Source: Alphaproteobacteria bacterium (GTDB lineage: Bacteria; Pseudomonadota; Alphaproteobacteria; GCA-2731375). Taken from it: DNA of 64,000 nt. This document shows positions 35,504 to 43,942 of the stretch, in pieces. How positions within the stretch are numbered: the first letter of the stretch is position 1; each line of letters begins with the position of its first letter. The notes below the pieces were generated by a model. That model was not told the origin of the DNA. It worked only from the letters and a program-made list of their open reading frames with translations, and made no database searches. The position numbers were made by a program, and so were the translations under genes. Location: assembly GCA_016776605.1 (NCBI GenBank), contig JADHTB010000001.1:1-64000 (forward strand), in the 5' to 3' direction.

Positions 35504-36184
35504 TCAATCCAACCAGAATACATAGCCTTGCCCCCAAACCGTGCACAAATGACGCGGTTCCTTCGGGTCATCCTCAATCTTGCGGCGCAGGCGGGTAATC
35601 TGCACATCAACGGCGCGTATGTTTTCCGCATCCGCTTGCGCCAACAGCGCGGCCCTGCCAATGGTGAGGCCAGGGCTACGGGTAAACAGGCGCAGCATTT
35701 CGGTTTCGCCCGATGTCAGCCGAACCAAGGCACCGTCGTGCAATAATTCGCCCCGCTCTATATTAAAGCGGCAGGCACCAAACGAAACCTCCGCCAGTTC
35801 CTCCGCTTTGGGACCGCCCCGGCGCAGGATCGCCTCTATGCGCAAAACCAATTCCCGGGGTTCAAACGGTTTTGCCAGATAGTCATCGGCACCGACCTCG
35901 AGGCCGGCGATACGATCCTCCGCCTCGCTCATGGCGGTCAACAACAGAATGGGCAAGTTGTTGGTACGGCGGATATCCTGGGCAAGCTCCAACCCACTTT
36001 CCCCCGGCATCATCCGATCCAGCACCAGCAGGTCAAAGCGCAGACCCGACAAGGCGACCCTGGCTTCCGCCGCGCTGTTCGCCGTGGAAACGCGAAAGCC
36101 ATATTCGCCGAGATAGCGCTGCAACAGATCCCGCAGCCGATCATCATCATCGACAACCAAGATATGGACGGCCTCATCGCTCAT
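35504..36184 (-). CDS. OmpR/PhoB-family response regulator
   Basis: A 226-residue regulator. The receiver domain has the acidic pair in VVDDDDRL (Asp12/13), the phospho-acceptor Asp56 in VLDRMMPGESG, and Lys in YLAKPFEPREL. The C-terminal winged helix ends with VDVQITRLRRKIEDDP...TVWGQGYVFW. It is the first gene of the pair with the kinase. The 36185-36236 upstream stretch contains no clear promoter but does include the string GACTCCTAAAAAT shared with 13671. Confidence 0.94.
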   Translation of the reverse strand: MSDEAVHILVVDDDDRLRDLLQRYLGEYGFRVSTANSAAEARVALSGLRFDLLVLDRMMPGESGLELAQDIRRTNNLPILLLTAMSEAEDRIAGLEVGADDYLAKPFEPRELVLRIEAILRRGGPKAEELAEVSFGACRFNIERGELLHDGALVRLTSGETEMLRLFTRSPGLTIGRAALLAQADAENIRAVDVQITRLRRKIEDDPKEPRHLCTVWGQGYVFWLD

Positions 36185-36236
36185 CCGAATTCCCCCGGAG
36201 CGCCTGCGAATAAAATGCGCTCAGACTCCTAAAAAT

Positions 36237-36297
36237 AGAGCAATTGAGCCAATCGCTTAAGTCACGAATGCGACTCCAATTAATAGAAAATTGCTCT
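36237..36297. repeat. Palindromic small dispersed repeat, copy C
   Basis: Ends AGAGCAATT (36237-36245) and AATTGCTCT (36289-36297) are exact complements. Read on the minus strand, the interior (attaattggagtcgc...gattgg) aligns with the interiors of the repeats at 37966 and 61093, with many differences. It is thus an inverted, diverged relative, and the second hairpin of those copies is missing or unrecognisable here. It lies between the response regulator start and the MarR gene end. Confidence 0.65.
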
Positions 36298-36342
36298 AGG
36301 AACGTACCACATTAGGAACGTTCCACATTAGGAACGTTCCAC
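36298..36342. repeat. 16-bp tandem repeat (2.8 copies)
   Basis: Unit AGGAACGTTCCACATT: copies at 36298-36313 (one mismatch), 36314-36329 and 36330-36342 (partial). Each carries the palindrome GGAACGTTCC. The array straddles the stop codon (36328-36330) of the MarR gene, so copy 3 codes for its last residues VERS. Confidence 0.85.
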
Positions 36343-36894
36343 TGCCTTCAAGACCGCCGCCCGTTCCGCCGCGTTCAACAGACCCGTCAACACCTTGCGA
36401 TAGCCAGCCACGGCCTCCGCGCCCGCTTCACGATAGGCCTTCGCCACACGGGCTTTTTGCGGTCCGGACAGCTCGCTAAACAGGGTTTCACCCTTTTCCG
36501 TCAGATACAGCAAGCGCTGGCGTCGATCCCGGTCGCCGGTTTCCTGGCGCACGAATTGTTCCGAGATTAATTGGCTCAAAACCCGGCTGAGGCTCTGTTT
36601 GGTTACCTTCAGAATAGCCAGCAGCTCTGCCACGGTCATGCCCGGATTGCGGCCGACAAAATGCACCACGCGGTGATGGGCGCGGCCAAATCCATGGATT
36701 TTAAGAATTTCATCCGGGTCGGAGGTGAAATCGCGATAGGCATAAAACAGCATTTCAATACCCTGGATCAGTTCCTCGTCGTTGAGAAATGATAAGGCGG
36801 TATCGCTGCTGGCGGTATTATCGCTGTCCAGGTTGAATTCGACGCTACTGTCCGATTTGGCGTCGGCTCTCGGATTGGTGGAAGCATCAGACAT
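36328..36894 (-). CDS. MarR-family transcriptional regulator
   Basis: About 188 residues from the ATG at 36894. A Ser/Asp-rich N-terminal tail (to about 40) precedes a winged-helix MarR domain: HHRVVHFVGRNPGMTVAELLAILKVTKQSLSRVLSQLISEQFVRQETGDRDRRQRLLYLTEKG. Longer in-frame starts up to 37074 would run through the shared promoter and a candidate operator, so they are rejected. It is divergent from ilvE and probably controls it and itself. Confidence 0.87.
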   Translation of the reverse strand: MSDASTNPRADAKSDSSVEFNLDSDNTASSDTALSFLNDEELIQGIEMLFYAYRDFTSDPDEILKIHGFGRAHHRVVHFVGRNPGMTVAELLAILKVTKQSLSRVLSQLISEQFVRQETGDRDRRQRLLYLTEKGETLFSELSGPQKARVAKAYREAGAEAVAGYRKVLTGLLNAAERAAVLKAVERS

Positions 36895-36919
36895 GCCCTG
36901 ATGGTACACCAATTGCGTC

Positions 36920-36952
36920 AATGATGCTGACATTATTTTGGTCAGCACTATT
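36920..36952. promoter_or_regulatory. Candidate MarR operator between marR-like gene and ilvE
   Basis: TGCTGAC (36925-36931) and GTCAGCA (36941-36947) form a perfect dyad around a 9-base AT-rich spacer. It extends to 12-base arms (36920-36931 and 36941-36952) with two mismatches. The dyad lies about 26 bases upstream of the MarR start and about 70 bases upstream of ilvE, beside AT-rich TTGACATATAAT. The symmetry and position suit a MarR dimer site; binding is inferred. Confidence 0.55.
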
Positions 36953-37021
36953 GACATATAATTATTAGATGTTACGTTTGCACCATTAAACGCGCAACAT
37001 ATTGTCTCGGAGGCCCCAATC

Positions 37022-37906
37022 ATGGCAACAATCTCATACGATAAATTAGAAGGCACCATCTGGTACAACGGCAAATTGATGCCATGGGAAGATGCCCAGG
37101 TCCATGTATTGACCCATGGTTTGCATTACGCCTCGGCCGTGTTCGAGGGTGAGCGGGTCTATGGTGGGGAAATTTTCAAGCTGGGGGAGCATACGGACCG
37201 TTTGCTGAATTCCGCCCGTCTGCTGGATTTTGAAATTCCGTATACCGCCGATCAGATTAATGCCGCCTGCCGGGAAACCGTGCTGATAAATAATATCATC
37301 GATGGCTATGTCCGCCCCGTCGCCTGGCGTGGCTCCGAGATGATGGGTGTTTCGGCCCAAACCAACCGCATCAATCTGGCCGTCGCGGTGTGGCAATGGC
37401 CTTCCTATTTCGATGCGGAGGCCCGCGCCGTAGGCATCAAGTTAAAGACTACAAAATGGCGGAGACCCGATCCCCGCACCGCGCCCGTGCATTCCAAGGC
37501 CGCCGGTCTTTACATGATCTGCACCTTGTCCAAGCATGCGGCGGAAGCGGAGGGCTATGACGACGCCTTGATGCTGGATTGGCGCGGCCAGATCGCGGAA
37601 AGCACCGGCGCGAATATCTTCTTTGTCATCGACGGCAAACTGCATACGCCGACTCCGGATTGCTTCCTGGACGGCATCACCCGGCGCACGGTGATCGATC
37701 TGGCCAAGGCGCGCGGTATCGAGGTGATTGAACGGGTGATCATGCCGGAGGAAATGGCCCAGGCCACGGAATGCCTGTTGACCGGCACCGCGGCAGAGGT
37801 CACCCCCGTTGGGGTGATCGACGACTACCGCTTCAAGCCCGGTGCCATTACCGCGCAACTGATCGAGGATTTTGAAAATCTGGTGCACCGCCGGGCGGCC
37901 GCCTGA
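37022..37906 (+). CDS. ilvE: Branched-chain amino acid aminotransferase
   Basis: A 294-residue fold-type IV PLP enzyme interconverting Leu/Ile/Val and their 2-oxo acids. It has THGLHYASAVFEGERVY near 31-47, PLP Lys159 in APVHSKAAGLY, and Glu193 in AESTGANIF. CGGAGG lies nine bases before the ATG. Divergent from a MarR gene; followed by a strong terminator hairpin. Length and motifs fit IlvE better than DAAT or ADC lyase. Confidence 0.92.
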   Translation: MATISYDKLEGTIWYNGKLMPWEDAQVHVLTHGLHYASAVFEGERVYGGEIFKLGEHTDRLLNSARLLDFEIPYTADQINAACRETVLINNIIDGYVRPVAWRGSEMMGVSAQTNRINLAVAVWQWPSYFDAEARAVGIKLKTTKWRRPDPRTAPVHSKAAGLYMICTLSKHAAEAEGYDDALMLDWRGQIAESTGANIFFVIDGKLHTPTPDCFLDGITRRTVIDLAKARGIEVIERVIMPEEMAQATECLLTGTAAEVTPVGVIDDYRFKPGAITAQLIEDFENLVHRRAAA

Positions 37907-37932
37907 CCAAAAACTCATCCCGACTAAGGATT

Positions 37933-37956
37933 AACGGCGGCCTTCGGGCCGCCGTT
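37933..37956 (+). terminator. Intrinsic terminator after ilvE
   Basis: A perfect 10-bp stem, AACGGCGGCC (37933-37942) with GGCCGCCGTT (37947-37956), closed by a TTCG tetraloop and followed by CTTCATTCT. It lies 27 bases after the ilvE stop. The T-tract is interrupted. Confidence 0.85.
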
Positions 37957-37965
37957 CTTCATTCT

Positions 37966-38066
37966 AGAGCTATTCCGAACCAATGGGAATCGCGAAGCTA
38001 ATCTAAGTGATTGGAAAAATTGCTCTAATTCTAAAGATCAGAGCATTTTCAGAGTGAAAACGCTCT
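37966..38066. repeat. Palindromic small dispersed repeat, copy A
   Basis: About 101 bases nearly the same as the element at 61093-61193. It has a first long dyad (AGAGC at 37966, ending TTGCTCT at 38026) and a second hairpin, AGAGCATTTTCA ... TGAAAACGCTCT, ending at 38066. It sits between the convergent ilvE and S49 protease genes and could help terminate both. Confidence 0.8.
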
Positions 38067-38072
38067 GGCCGG

Positions 38073-38930
38073 CTACAGACCGTACCGCGCCCAGTGCGCC
38101 CGCACTTCGGCTGTCGCCAGCAGATCGCCGGGCAGGTTGATGGATGAAAACTGGGCGGCCAGCCCCAGGCGCCGTTGCAACCAGCTTTTTCCAGCACCGA
38201 CCACCGGCAGGCGGACCTTGTCGCCGAATTTTTGCCGCATTACGGCCATCAGATCGCCGACACCATCGGTTAGCCCCAACTCCTGCGCTTTGGCCCCGGT
38301 CCAGAATTCACCCGAAAACAACTTTCGTTCGCCGCCTTTCAAGAGTCCCTCGCGGCGGGTTCGCACGTGCTTTTTAAAGGCGTCGTGGATTTCCTTTTGC
38401 AGGGCGGTCAGGCGCTTCAGGTCATCCGCTGACACCGGCGAAAAAGGATCAAGCAGGCTTTTCTTGTCACCGGCCGTATACAGGCGCCGCTCCACCCCCA
38501 ATTTTTCCATCGCACCTTCGAAACCAAAGGTCGCGGCGATGACCCCGATGGAGCCGATAATGGAGGTTTCGGCGGTATATATTTCGTCCCCCGCGCAGGC
38601 GATCCAATAACCGCCCGATGCCGCCACATCCTCGCAGAAAACATATACGGGCAGTTTCTTCTCGTCCGCCAACAGGCGAATACGGTCATGCACCAGGGCC
38701 GATTGCACGGGCGAGCCGCCCGGCGAATTAATCGCCAGAGCCACCGCCCTGGCCCCCTTCATGGCAAATGCCCGTTCCAACGGTTCCGCCAATGTCGACA
38801 GATTGATCGCCGGCCGCAGGGGCGAGCCCTGAGCCGCGATAACGCCGTACAACCGCACCACCGGCACCAAAGGTATCCGGTTACGCAGTGCCTTGATGGG
38901 CAGGCGGCTGAGAATTTTATCTATGTTCAT
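38073..38930 (-). CDS. S49-family serine peptidase (SppA/SohB-like)
   Basis: About 285 residues from the ATG at 38930. Catalytic Ser105 lies in EDVAASGGYWIACA and the Lys dyad partner is Lys156 or 157 in AGDKKS. ALAINSPGGSPVQS is the substrate-binding strand. A membrane anchor is not obvious; the N-terminal LVPVVRLYGVIAA may be the start of the core. The family degrades signal peptides or membrane protein fragments. An in-frame GTG at 38990 is a less likely start. Confidence 0.88.
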   Translation of the reverse strand: MNIDKILSRLPIKALRNRIPLVPVVRLYGVIAAQGSPLRPAINLSTLAEPLERAFAMKGARAVALAINSPGGSPVQSALVHDRIRLLADEKKLPVYVFCEDVAASGGYWIACAGDEIYTAETSIIGSIGVIAATFGFEGAMEKLGVERRLYTAGDKKSLLDPFSPVSADDLKRLTALQKEIHDAFKKHVRTRREGLLKGGERKLFSGEFWTGAKAQELGLTDGVGDLMAVMRQKFGDKVRLPVVGAGKSWLQRRLGLAAQFSSINLPGDLLATAEVRAHWARYGL

Positions 38931-39065
38931 AAGCGCAAGATGGGCTGTCGGCGGGCCCGGCGCAAGGGCCGGTTGCAAGTTAAATGCCACGAACTTGTTG
39001 CCCCGCCTCTACTGGCCTAGATTGTCGAGCTCAGCCATGTGCCTCATCACGGTCGAAATGAAAAA

Positions 39066-40244
39066 ATGAAAAAAATCCTTATTGTTGGCGGCGGCATTGG
39101 CGGCATGACTGCCGCGGCCTGTCTGTTAAAGGCCGGCTTCCATGTGCAGGTCTTTGAACAGGCGCCAAATCTTGGCGAAGTTGGCGCCGGCATCCAGTTG
39201 AGCGCCAATCCCATGCGGGTGTTGCGTCACCTCGGCTTGGTAGAGCAATTGGAACAAGCCGGTGTGCGCCCGACCAGCTATCAATTCAAGATGTTTGATA
39301 CGGCGGAAGTATTGCAGGAAATTCCTCTGGGCGATGGATATGTGGACCGGCACGGCGTGCCGTATTTATCGGTTCACCGCGCCGACCTGCTGGATGCCCT
39401 GATTGGCGCCGTGCGGGCCTTGAAATCGGACGCGGTGACATTGAACGCCAACGCCACGGATTTTTCCGAGGACGAAAACGGCATCACCCTGCATTTCCAG
39501 GATGGCGGCGAGGCGCGCGGTGATGTCCTGATCGGCGCCGATGGCATCAAATCCATGGTGCGGGCTAAAACCCTCGGTCCCACGCCGGTGCATTATACCG
39601 GCGATCAGTCCTGGCGCATCCTGGTGCCGGCGGCGCGGCTGGATCCAGGCATGCGCCCCGATACCGTGAACATTTGTGTCGGCCCCGGCAAGCACGGCGT
39701 GGTTTATCCCATTCGCCGCGACGGCCTGGTTAACATGGTGGGCTGCGTGGAGTACGAGACCTGGGACGACGAAAGCTGGACCGCGCGGCGGCCCTGGGCC
39801 GAGATGAAGGCGGACTTCGCCGGCTGGCATGAGAATATTCAGGCCATCATCGACAATGCGGACAAGGATGAATGTTACCGCTGGGCCATGAACAACCGCC
39901 CGCCCGTGGAAAATTGGAGCACGGCGCGCACCACCCTGATGGGCGATGCGGCCCACCCCACCCTGCCCTACATGGCCCAGGGCGGCGGCATGGCCATTGA
40001 AGACGGCGCTGTTATCGCCAGGGCATTGCAGCAAGAGGACCACGTCGGCGAGGCTCTGGACCTATATCAACGCAACCGGTTGGAGCGCACGGCCCGGATC
40101 GTCAATGAATCCTCGGCCAACCGCAATATGTTCCACCTGCCATCCGAGGCCGCCCTGCGCGAAGCCTTTGCCCAACGGGACATGAACGCCGAACGCACCG
40201 CCTGGCTATTCTCCTACGACCCCATGACCGTCGAATTGCGTTGA
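39066..40244 (+). CDS. FAD-dependent aromatic-ring monooxygenase (salicylate hydroxylase-like)
   Basis: A 392-residue class A flavoprotein monooxygenase. It has the Rossmann fingerprint ILIVGGGIGGMTAAACLLKAG at the N-terminus, then GAGIQLSANPMRVLRHLG, the DG motif DVLIGADGIKSMVR, and the second FAD motif LMGDAAHPTLPYMAQGGGMAIED. These suit 3-hydroxybenzoate 6-hydroxylase or salicylate 1-hydroxylase relatives. It uses NAD(P)H and O2 in the cytoplasm. The next gene, a crotonase, begins 37 bases later on the same strand, hinting at a shared catabolic route. Confidence 0.88.
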   Translation: MKKILIVGGGIGGMTAAACLLKAGFHVQVFEQAPNLGEVGAGIQLSANPMRVLRHLGLVEQLEQAGVRPTSYQFKMFDTAEVLQEIPLGDGYVDRHGVPYLSVHRADLLDALIGAVRALKSDAVTLNANATDFSEDENGITLHFQDGGEARGDVLIGADGIKSMVRAKTLGPTPVHYTGDQSWRILVPAARLDPGMRPDTVNICVGPGKHGVVYPIRRDGLVNMVGCVEYETWDDESWTARRPWAEMKADFAGWHENIQAIIDNADKDECYRWAMNNRPPVENWSTARTTLMGDAAHPTLPYMAQGGGMAIEDGAVIARALQQEDHVGEALDLYQRNRLERTARIVNESSANRNMFHLPSEAALREAFAQRDMNAERTAWLFSYDPMTVELR

Positions 40245-40281
40245 CGCCGGACAGCAACCTTTTTTTAGGGTGGAGTGACTA

Positions 40282-41052
40282 ATGACCTTGATCATCGAGC
40301 GTGATGGCCCCATCACCACTGTAACCCTGAACCGCCCGCAAGCCCGCAATGCGGTGGACCCGGATACGGCGCTGGAACTGCGCGCCGCTTTCAAGGATTT
40401 CGACGCCGATGGCAGCCAGTCCGTCGCCATCCTGACCGGCGCCAACGGCGCCTTTTGCGCCGGCTACGATTTGAAGGTCGCGGCGCAGGGGGGCAAGCGC
40501 ACCGAATGGAAACCGGGCGACGAAGGCCCCATGGGTCCGACCCGGATGCTGCTGTCGAAACCGGTTATCGCGGCGGTCGAGGGCCATGCGGTCGCGGGCG
40601 GCTTGGAATTGGCCCTGTGGTGTGATTTGCGGGTGGCCTCGGCTACCGCCGTGTTTGGCGTCTATTGCCGGCGCTGGGGTGTGCCCCTGATCGACGGCGG
40701 CACCGTCCGCCTGCCCCGCCTGATCGGCCACAGCCGGGCCCTGGATATGATCCTGACCGGCAGAGGCGTAGAGGCGGTGGAGGCCCATGACATCGGCCTG
40801 GCCAACCGTCTGGTTGCCGCCGGCCAGGCGCTGGCGGCGGCCCGGGAACTAGCCCGCGAGATCGCCAGGTTCCCGCAAAGCTGCATGCAGGTCGACCGCC
40901 GCTCGTCCTATCTGCAATGGAGTATGGATATCCCCGATGCGCTGATCAATGAAGGCAGCGGCCGCCAGGATCTTGACGATGAGGAAATCAAGGCGGGCGC
41001 CGCCCGCTTCGCCGCCGGCAAAGGCCGGGGCGGCAATTTCGACAGTATTTAA
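40282..41052 (+). CDS. Enoyl-CoA hydratase/isomerase family protein
   Basis: A 256-residue crotonase. It has FCAGYDLK (about 53-60) and AVAGGLELALWCD with the first Glu. The region normally holding the second catalytic Glu reads VFGVYCRRWGVPLIDGG, without an acidic residue there. Its reaction may not be classic hydration. GGTGGAG precedes the ATG. It follows the flavin monooxygenase, with which it may be co-transcribed. Confidence 0.9.
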   Translation: MTLIIERDGPITTVTLNRPQARNAVDPDTALELRAAFKDFDADGSQSVAILTGANGAFCAGYDLKVAAQGGKRTEWKPGDEGPMGPTRMLLSKPVIAAVEGHAVAGGLELALWCDLRVASATAVFGVYCRRWGVPLIDGGTVRLPRLIGHSRALDMILTGRGVEAVEAHDIGLANRLVAAGQALAAARELAREIARFPQSCMQVDRRSSYLQWSMDIPDALINEGSGRQDLDDEEIKAGAARFAAGKGRGGNFDSI

Positions 41053-41116
41053 CAAGCCATCTTGAATCTGAAACCAGGCCCCGTATCCCACTTCTGTCCC
41101 GAAATACCAGAGGCGT

Positions 41117-42187
41117 TTAACCTCCCAGGCCGGGCAAGCGCTTGGGCAGCGGGCGCTTGGTCTCGCGGGCGGCAAAGAAAAATGTGAGAGCCACGAACCG
41201 CGTGCCACGGGTAACCGGCATGGCCTCGTGCAGCAGTGAGCATGAAAAAATCACCCCTCCACCCATGGGCGGCCGATGCAATTCGTTGCCGAACTCTGGA
41301 AACCGCACGGCGCCGCCCTCGTAGTCATCGTTCAGGTTGATCGACATGGCGAAGCGCCGGTCTTCCGTCGTCGCCGTGTCGTTGTCGCGATGGGGCTGGA
41401 AAAAATCCCCCCGCTCGGCGTCATACGCCACTATGCGGTAATGCTGCATCGAGCCGAGCTGGAACTGAAATACCTTGTTCAGCATCGGCACGACGCGGCG
41501 CCCGACGATGCCGCTTAACCCGGCGTTGGCGTCATTGCCGAGGCGGTGGTCCCGGCGCTTTTTTACCGACGAAGCCAATACCAGGTCATCAGCATCGTCA
41601 CGATAGCCCGTGCCGATAGTGATCACGCCCTCGAAATGTTCGCGCTCCCATTCCGCGATCAGTTGCCGGCACAGATCCGGGCTAAGGACATCGGGCAGCA
41701 CCAGTATCGGCGCATGCCGCAAACCCCTCCCCGGTTCCCAGCGGGCCTGCAAATCCTCCAGGCAGTTCAGGGTTCGGCCCATATGATCCGCGCCGCCATG
41801 AAACGCGGCCGCGATCCGTTGGTTGGAATCAACGACAAATGTGGCAGAACCGTTGGCGGCGCGTTGACCGCAATAGCCGGCGGTGATGGCCCCGGTCGGA
41901 TCCGAAAGAAGATCCAGATCCAGCCCCAAGTCACGGATAAACCGCGCGTTGGCCTCGTGGTCGTCCCGGGTGACGACAACGACGCGGCCATCTGCAGCAG
42001 CGAATTGATCCCGCCGCTCGGCCAAGCCGCGCAATTCAGCCACCACCTCGGCACTGCCGATAGAGCCGTAAAAACAAAGCACCACCGCGTTGCCGGTAAA
42101 GCGGTCGTAAAACCGGGCCAGGTTGCCTTCGCAATTGGGCAGCAAGAAATTGGGCGCCAGATCACCGCGTTCCAGGGGTGCTGTCAT
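41117..42187 (-). CDS. Redoxin-like / 2OG-Fe(II) oxygenase fusion protein
   Basis: A 356-residue two-domain protein. Residues 1-150 form an AhpC/TSA-like thioredoxin fold (GDLAPNFLLPNCEG, AVVLCFYGS, FVVDSNQRIAAAF), but the peroxidatic TxxC position after FY is GSIGSAEV, with no cysteine. Residues about 160-345 form a prolyl-4-hydroxylase-type dioxygenase with His266-x-Asp268 (QPHRDND), His320 (LLHEAMPV) and 2OG-binding Arg330. The second half should hydroxylate a protein or small molecule with O2 and 2-oxoglutarate; the first half may act as a binding domain. No partner gene is adjacent. Confidence 0.83.
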   Translation of the reverse strand: MTAPLERGDLAPNFLLPNCEGNLARFYDRFTGNAVVLCFYGSIGSAEVVAELRGLAERRDQFAAADGRVVVVTRDDHEANARFIRDLGLDLDLLSDPTGAITAGYCGQRAANGSATFVVDSNQRIAAAFHGGADHMGRTLNCLEDLQARWEPGRGLRHAPILVLPDVLSPDLCRQLIAEWEREHFEGVITIGTGYRDDADDLVLASSVKKRRDHRLGNDANAGLSGIVGRRVVPMLNKVFQFQLGSMQHYRIVAYDAERGDFFQPHRDNDTATTEDRRFAMSINLNDDYEGGAVRFPEFGNELHRPPMGGGVIFSCSLLHEAMPVTRGTRFVALTFFFAARETKRPLPKRLPGLGG

Positions 42188-42290
42188 GGTCCCTATGTAC
42201 CTCGGAAACGTTTACAGAAATCGACTACCGCCATCTTAACATGACCACACCGGCAAATATATATGGTGCCTCCATCGATCCGGCCTTACC

Positions 42291-43019
42291 TCAAACCAAA
42301 TCAGGCGCTGGGAGCGGAACCCGGCGCTGGCGATAGTTCTCGTGGCCATTGCGGCGCAACTCACACGCGGGGCAGGTACCGCAGCCATAGCCCCAGGAAT
42401 GCCTGTTGGTACGATCCGCCACATAGCAGGTATGGGTATCTTCGATGATGATCTCCACCAGCGCATCATCACCAAGGTCTGACGCCAACTGCCATGTGTC
42501 GCTTTTATCGATCCACATCAGAGGGGTGTGGAGCACGAACCGGCTGTCCATGCCCAGATTGAGCGCCACTTGCATCGCCTTCACGGTGTCGTCCCGGCAA
42601 TCCGGATAGCCCGAAAAGTCCGTCTCGCACATGCCGCCGATGATGTGTTTGATCCCACGGCGATAGGCGATCGCGGCGGCGAAGGTCAGAAACAGCAAGT
42701 TGCGCCCCGGCACAAACGTCGTCGGCAGGCCGTTTTCGCCCATCTCGATCTCGATTTCCTTAGTCAGGGCGGTATCGCTAATCTGCCCCATAACCTTCAG
42801 ATCAATCAGATGATCTTCGCCAAGGGCCGGCGCCCAAGCGGGAAATTCAGCCTCGATTTTAGCGCGGATGTTCGGGCGGCAGTCCAGTTCGACCACGTGG
42901 CGTTGGCCATAATCAAAGCCGACGGTCTCCACATGCTCGAACAGATCCAGGGCCCAGGCAAGACAGGTGGTGCTATCCTGACCACCCGAAAACAACACCA
43001 ATGCCCGGTCGTCGTTCAA
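42291..43019 (-). CDS. queC: 7-cyano-7-deazaguanine synthase
   Basis: A 242-residue QueC, making preQ0 from 7-carboxy-7-deazaguanine with ATP and ammonia. The PP-loop is SGGQDS (11-16), GFDYGQRH follows, and the zinc site is C198, C213, C216 and C219 ([12 protein letters not shown]). The start is a TTG at 43019 that overlaps the aminotransferase stop as TTGA. An earlier in-frame start at 43154 would lie deep inside the aminotransferase gene and gives non-QueC residues. No queD, queE or folE is adjacent. Confidence 0.92.
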   Translation of the reverse strand: MNDDRALVLFSGGQDSTTCLAWALDLFEHVETVGFDYGQRHVVELDCRPNIRAKIEAEFPAWAPALGEDHLIDLKVMGQISDTALTKEIEIEMGENGLPTTFVPGRNLLFLTFAAAIAYRRGIKHIIGGMCETDFSGYPDCRDDTVKAMQVALNLGMDSRFVLHTPLMWIDKSDTWQLASDLGDDALVEIIIEDTHTCYVADRTNRHSWGYGCGTCPACELRRNGHENYRQRRVPLPAPDLV

Positions 43020-43942
43020 GGCAGATGGCTCAAATATTGCGCCACATAGTCGGTTTTGACCTCCGCGGCATAGGCGGCGATCAATTTTGCCGTAACCGGG
43101 CCCGGCACCGTACCATCGCCGATCGCCGTGCCGTTGAAGCTGCGCATGGGGCACAGGCAGAGGGAGGTGGAGGTAATGAAGGCTTCATCCGCCGTGGTCG
43201 CGTCAAAGGGCGATAGATCGTCCTCTTGGATATCCAGGCCTAAATCCCGGCACAGATCCATGCTGATGGCCCGGCTGACCCCGGGCAGGACATATTGCGC
43301 CTTTGGTGTGCGCACCTTGTCATTCTGCACCAAAAAGATATTGCTGCCGCTGCCCTCGGTCAGAAAACCACGGGTATCGAGCAGCACCGGCCAGGCATCC
43401 GGGGCGGATTTCTGGGTTTCCAGGCCGGCCACGATCAGGTTCAGGTAATTGTGGGTCTTGGCGGCGGGGTTCAACGCCTCGGGCGGTGTGCGCCGGGTGG
43501 CGGGCACGACCACATCGATACCGTCGCGAAACAGCGGGGCGCGTTTCGCGAACGGCAACGGCACGCAAGTGACGATTACCGTCGGTCCCGCATCACCCCC
43601 CGGCCCGTCCGGATAGTTGGGGCCACGGGTGACCCGCAAATAAACCCAATAGTCTTCGTTCGGGTCCAGCAGGTGCAGGTTCCGCTCGATCACATCCTCG
43701 GCGATGGCGCAGAATTCCGCCGCGCTCAAACCCGGATCGATCTGCACATAGCGCAGAGAGCGCATCAGTCTGTCAACATGCTCCTCCAGCCGATAACACT
43801 TGCCGCCGAAGGTGCGCGCCGTGTCAAAAACCGCATCGCCATAGATGAAACCACGGTCCGAGATGGATATCTGCGCCCTGGATTCGGGGACATATTCCCC
43901 ATTCAGATAGACCACCCGCTCGTTCGATAAACCGTCACTCAT
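43016..43942 (-). CDS. Class IV PLP-dependent aminotransferase (D-amino acid / branched-chain type)
   Basis: A 308-residue fold-type IV transaminase. It has [21 protein letters not shown] near 27-47, PLP Lys162 in [10 protein letters not shown], and [12 protein letters not shown] near 205-216. These are closer to D-alanine aminotransferase and related enzymes than to the IlvE at 37022. The ATG overlaps the upstream Fe-S gene by four bases, and its stop overlaps the queC TTG by four. Substrate unknown. Confidence 0.88.
   Translation of the reverse strand: MSDGLSNERVVYLNGEYVPESRAQISISDRGFIYGDAVFDTARTFGGKCYRLEEHVDRLMRSLRYVQIDPGLSAAEFCAIAEDVIERNLHLLDPNEDYWVYLRVTRGPNYPDGPGGDAGPTVIVTCVPLPFAKRAPLFRDGIDVVVPATRRTPPEALNPAAKTHNYLNLIVAGLETQKSAPDAWPVLLDTRGFLTEGSGSNIFLVQNDKVRTPKAQYVLPGVSRAISMDLCRDLGLDIQEDDLSPFDATTADEAFITSTSLCLCPMRSFNGTAIGDGTVPGPVTAKLIAAYAAEVKTDYVAQYLSHLP

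Noticed and set aside
36895-37074. Extension of the MarR gene to 37074
   Set aside because: It would cross the promoter and dyad and overlap the ilvE start.
43017-43154. N-terminal extension of queC to 43154
   Set aside because: The extra residues lie inside the aminotransferase gene and do not resemble QueC; the TTG at 43019 coupled to the upstream stop codon is preferred.
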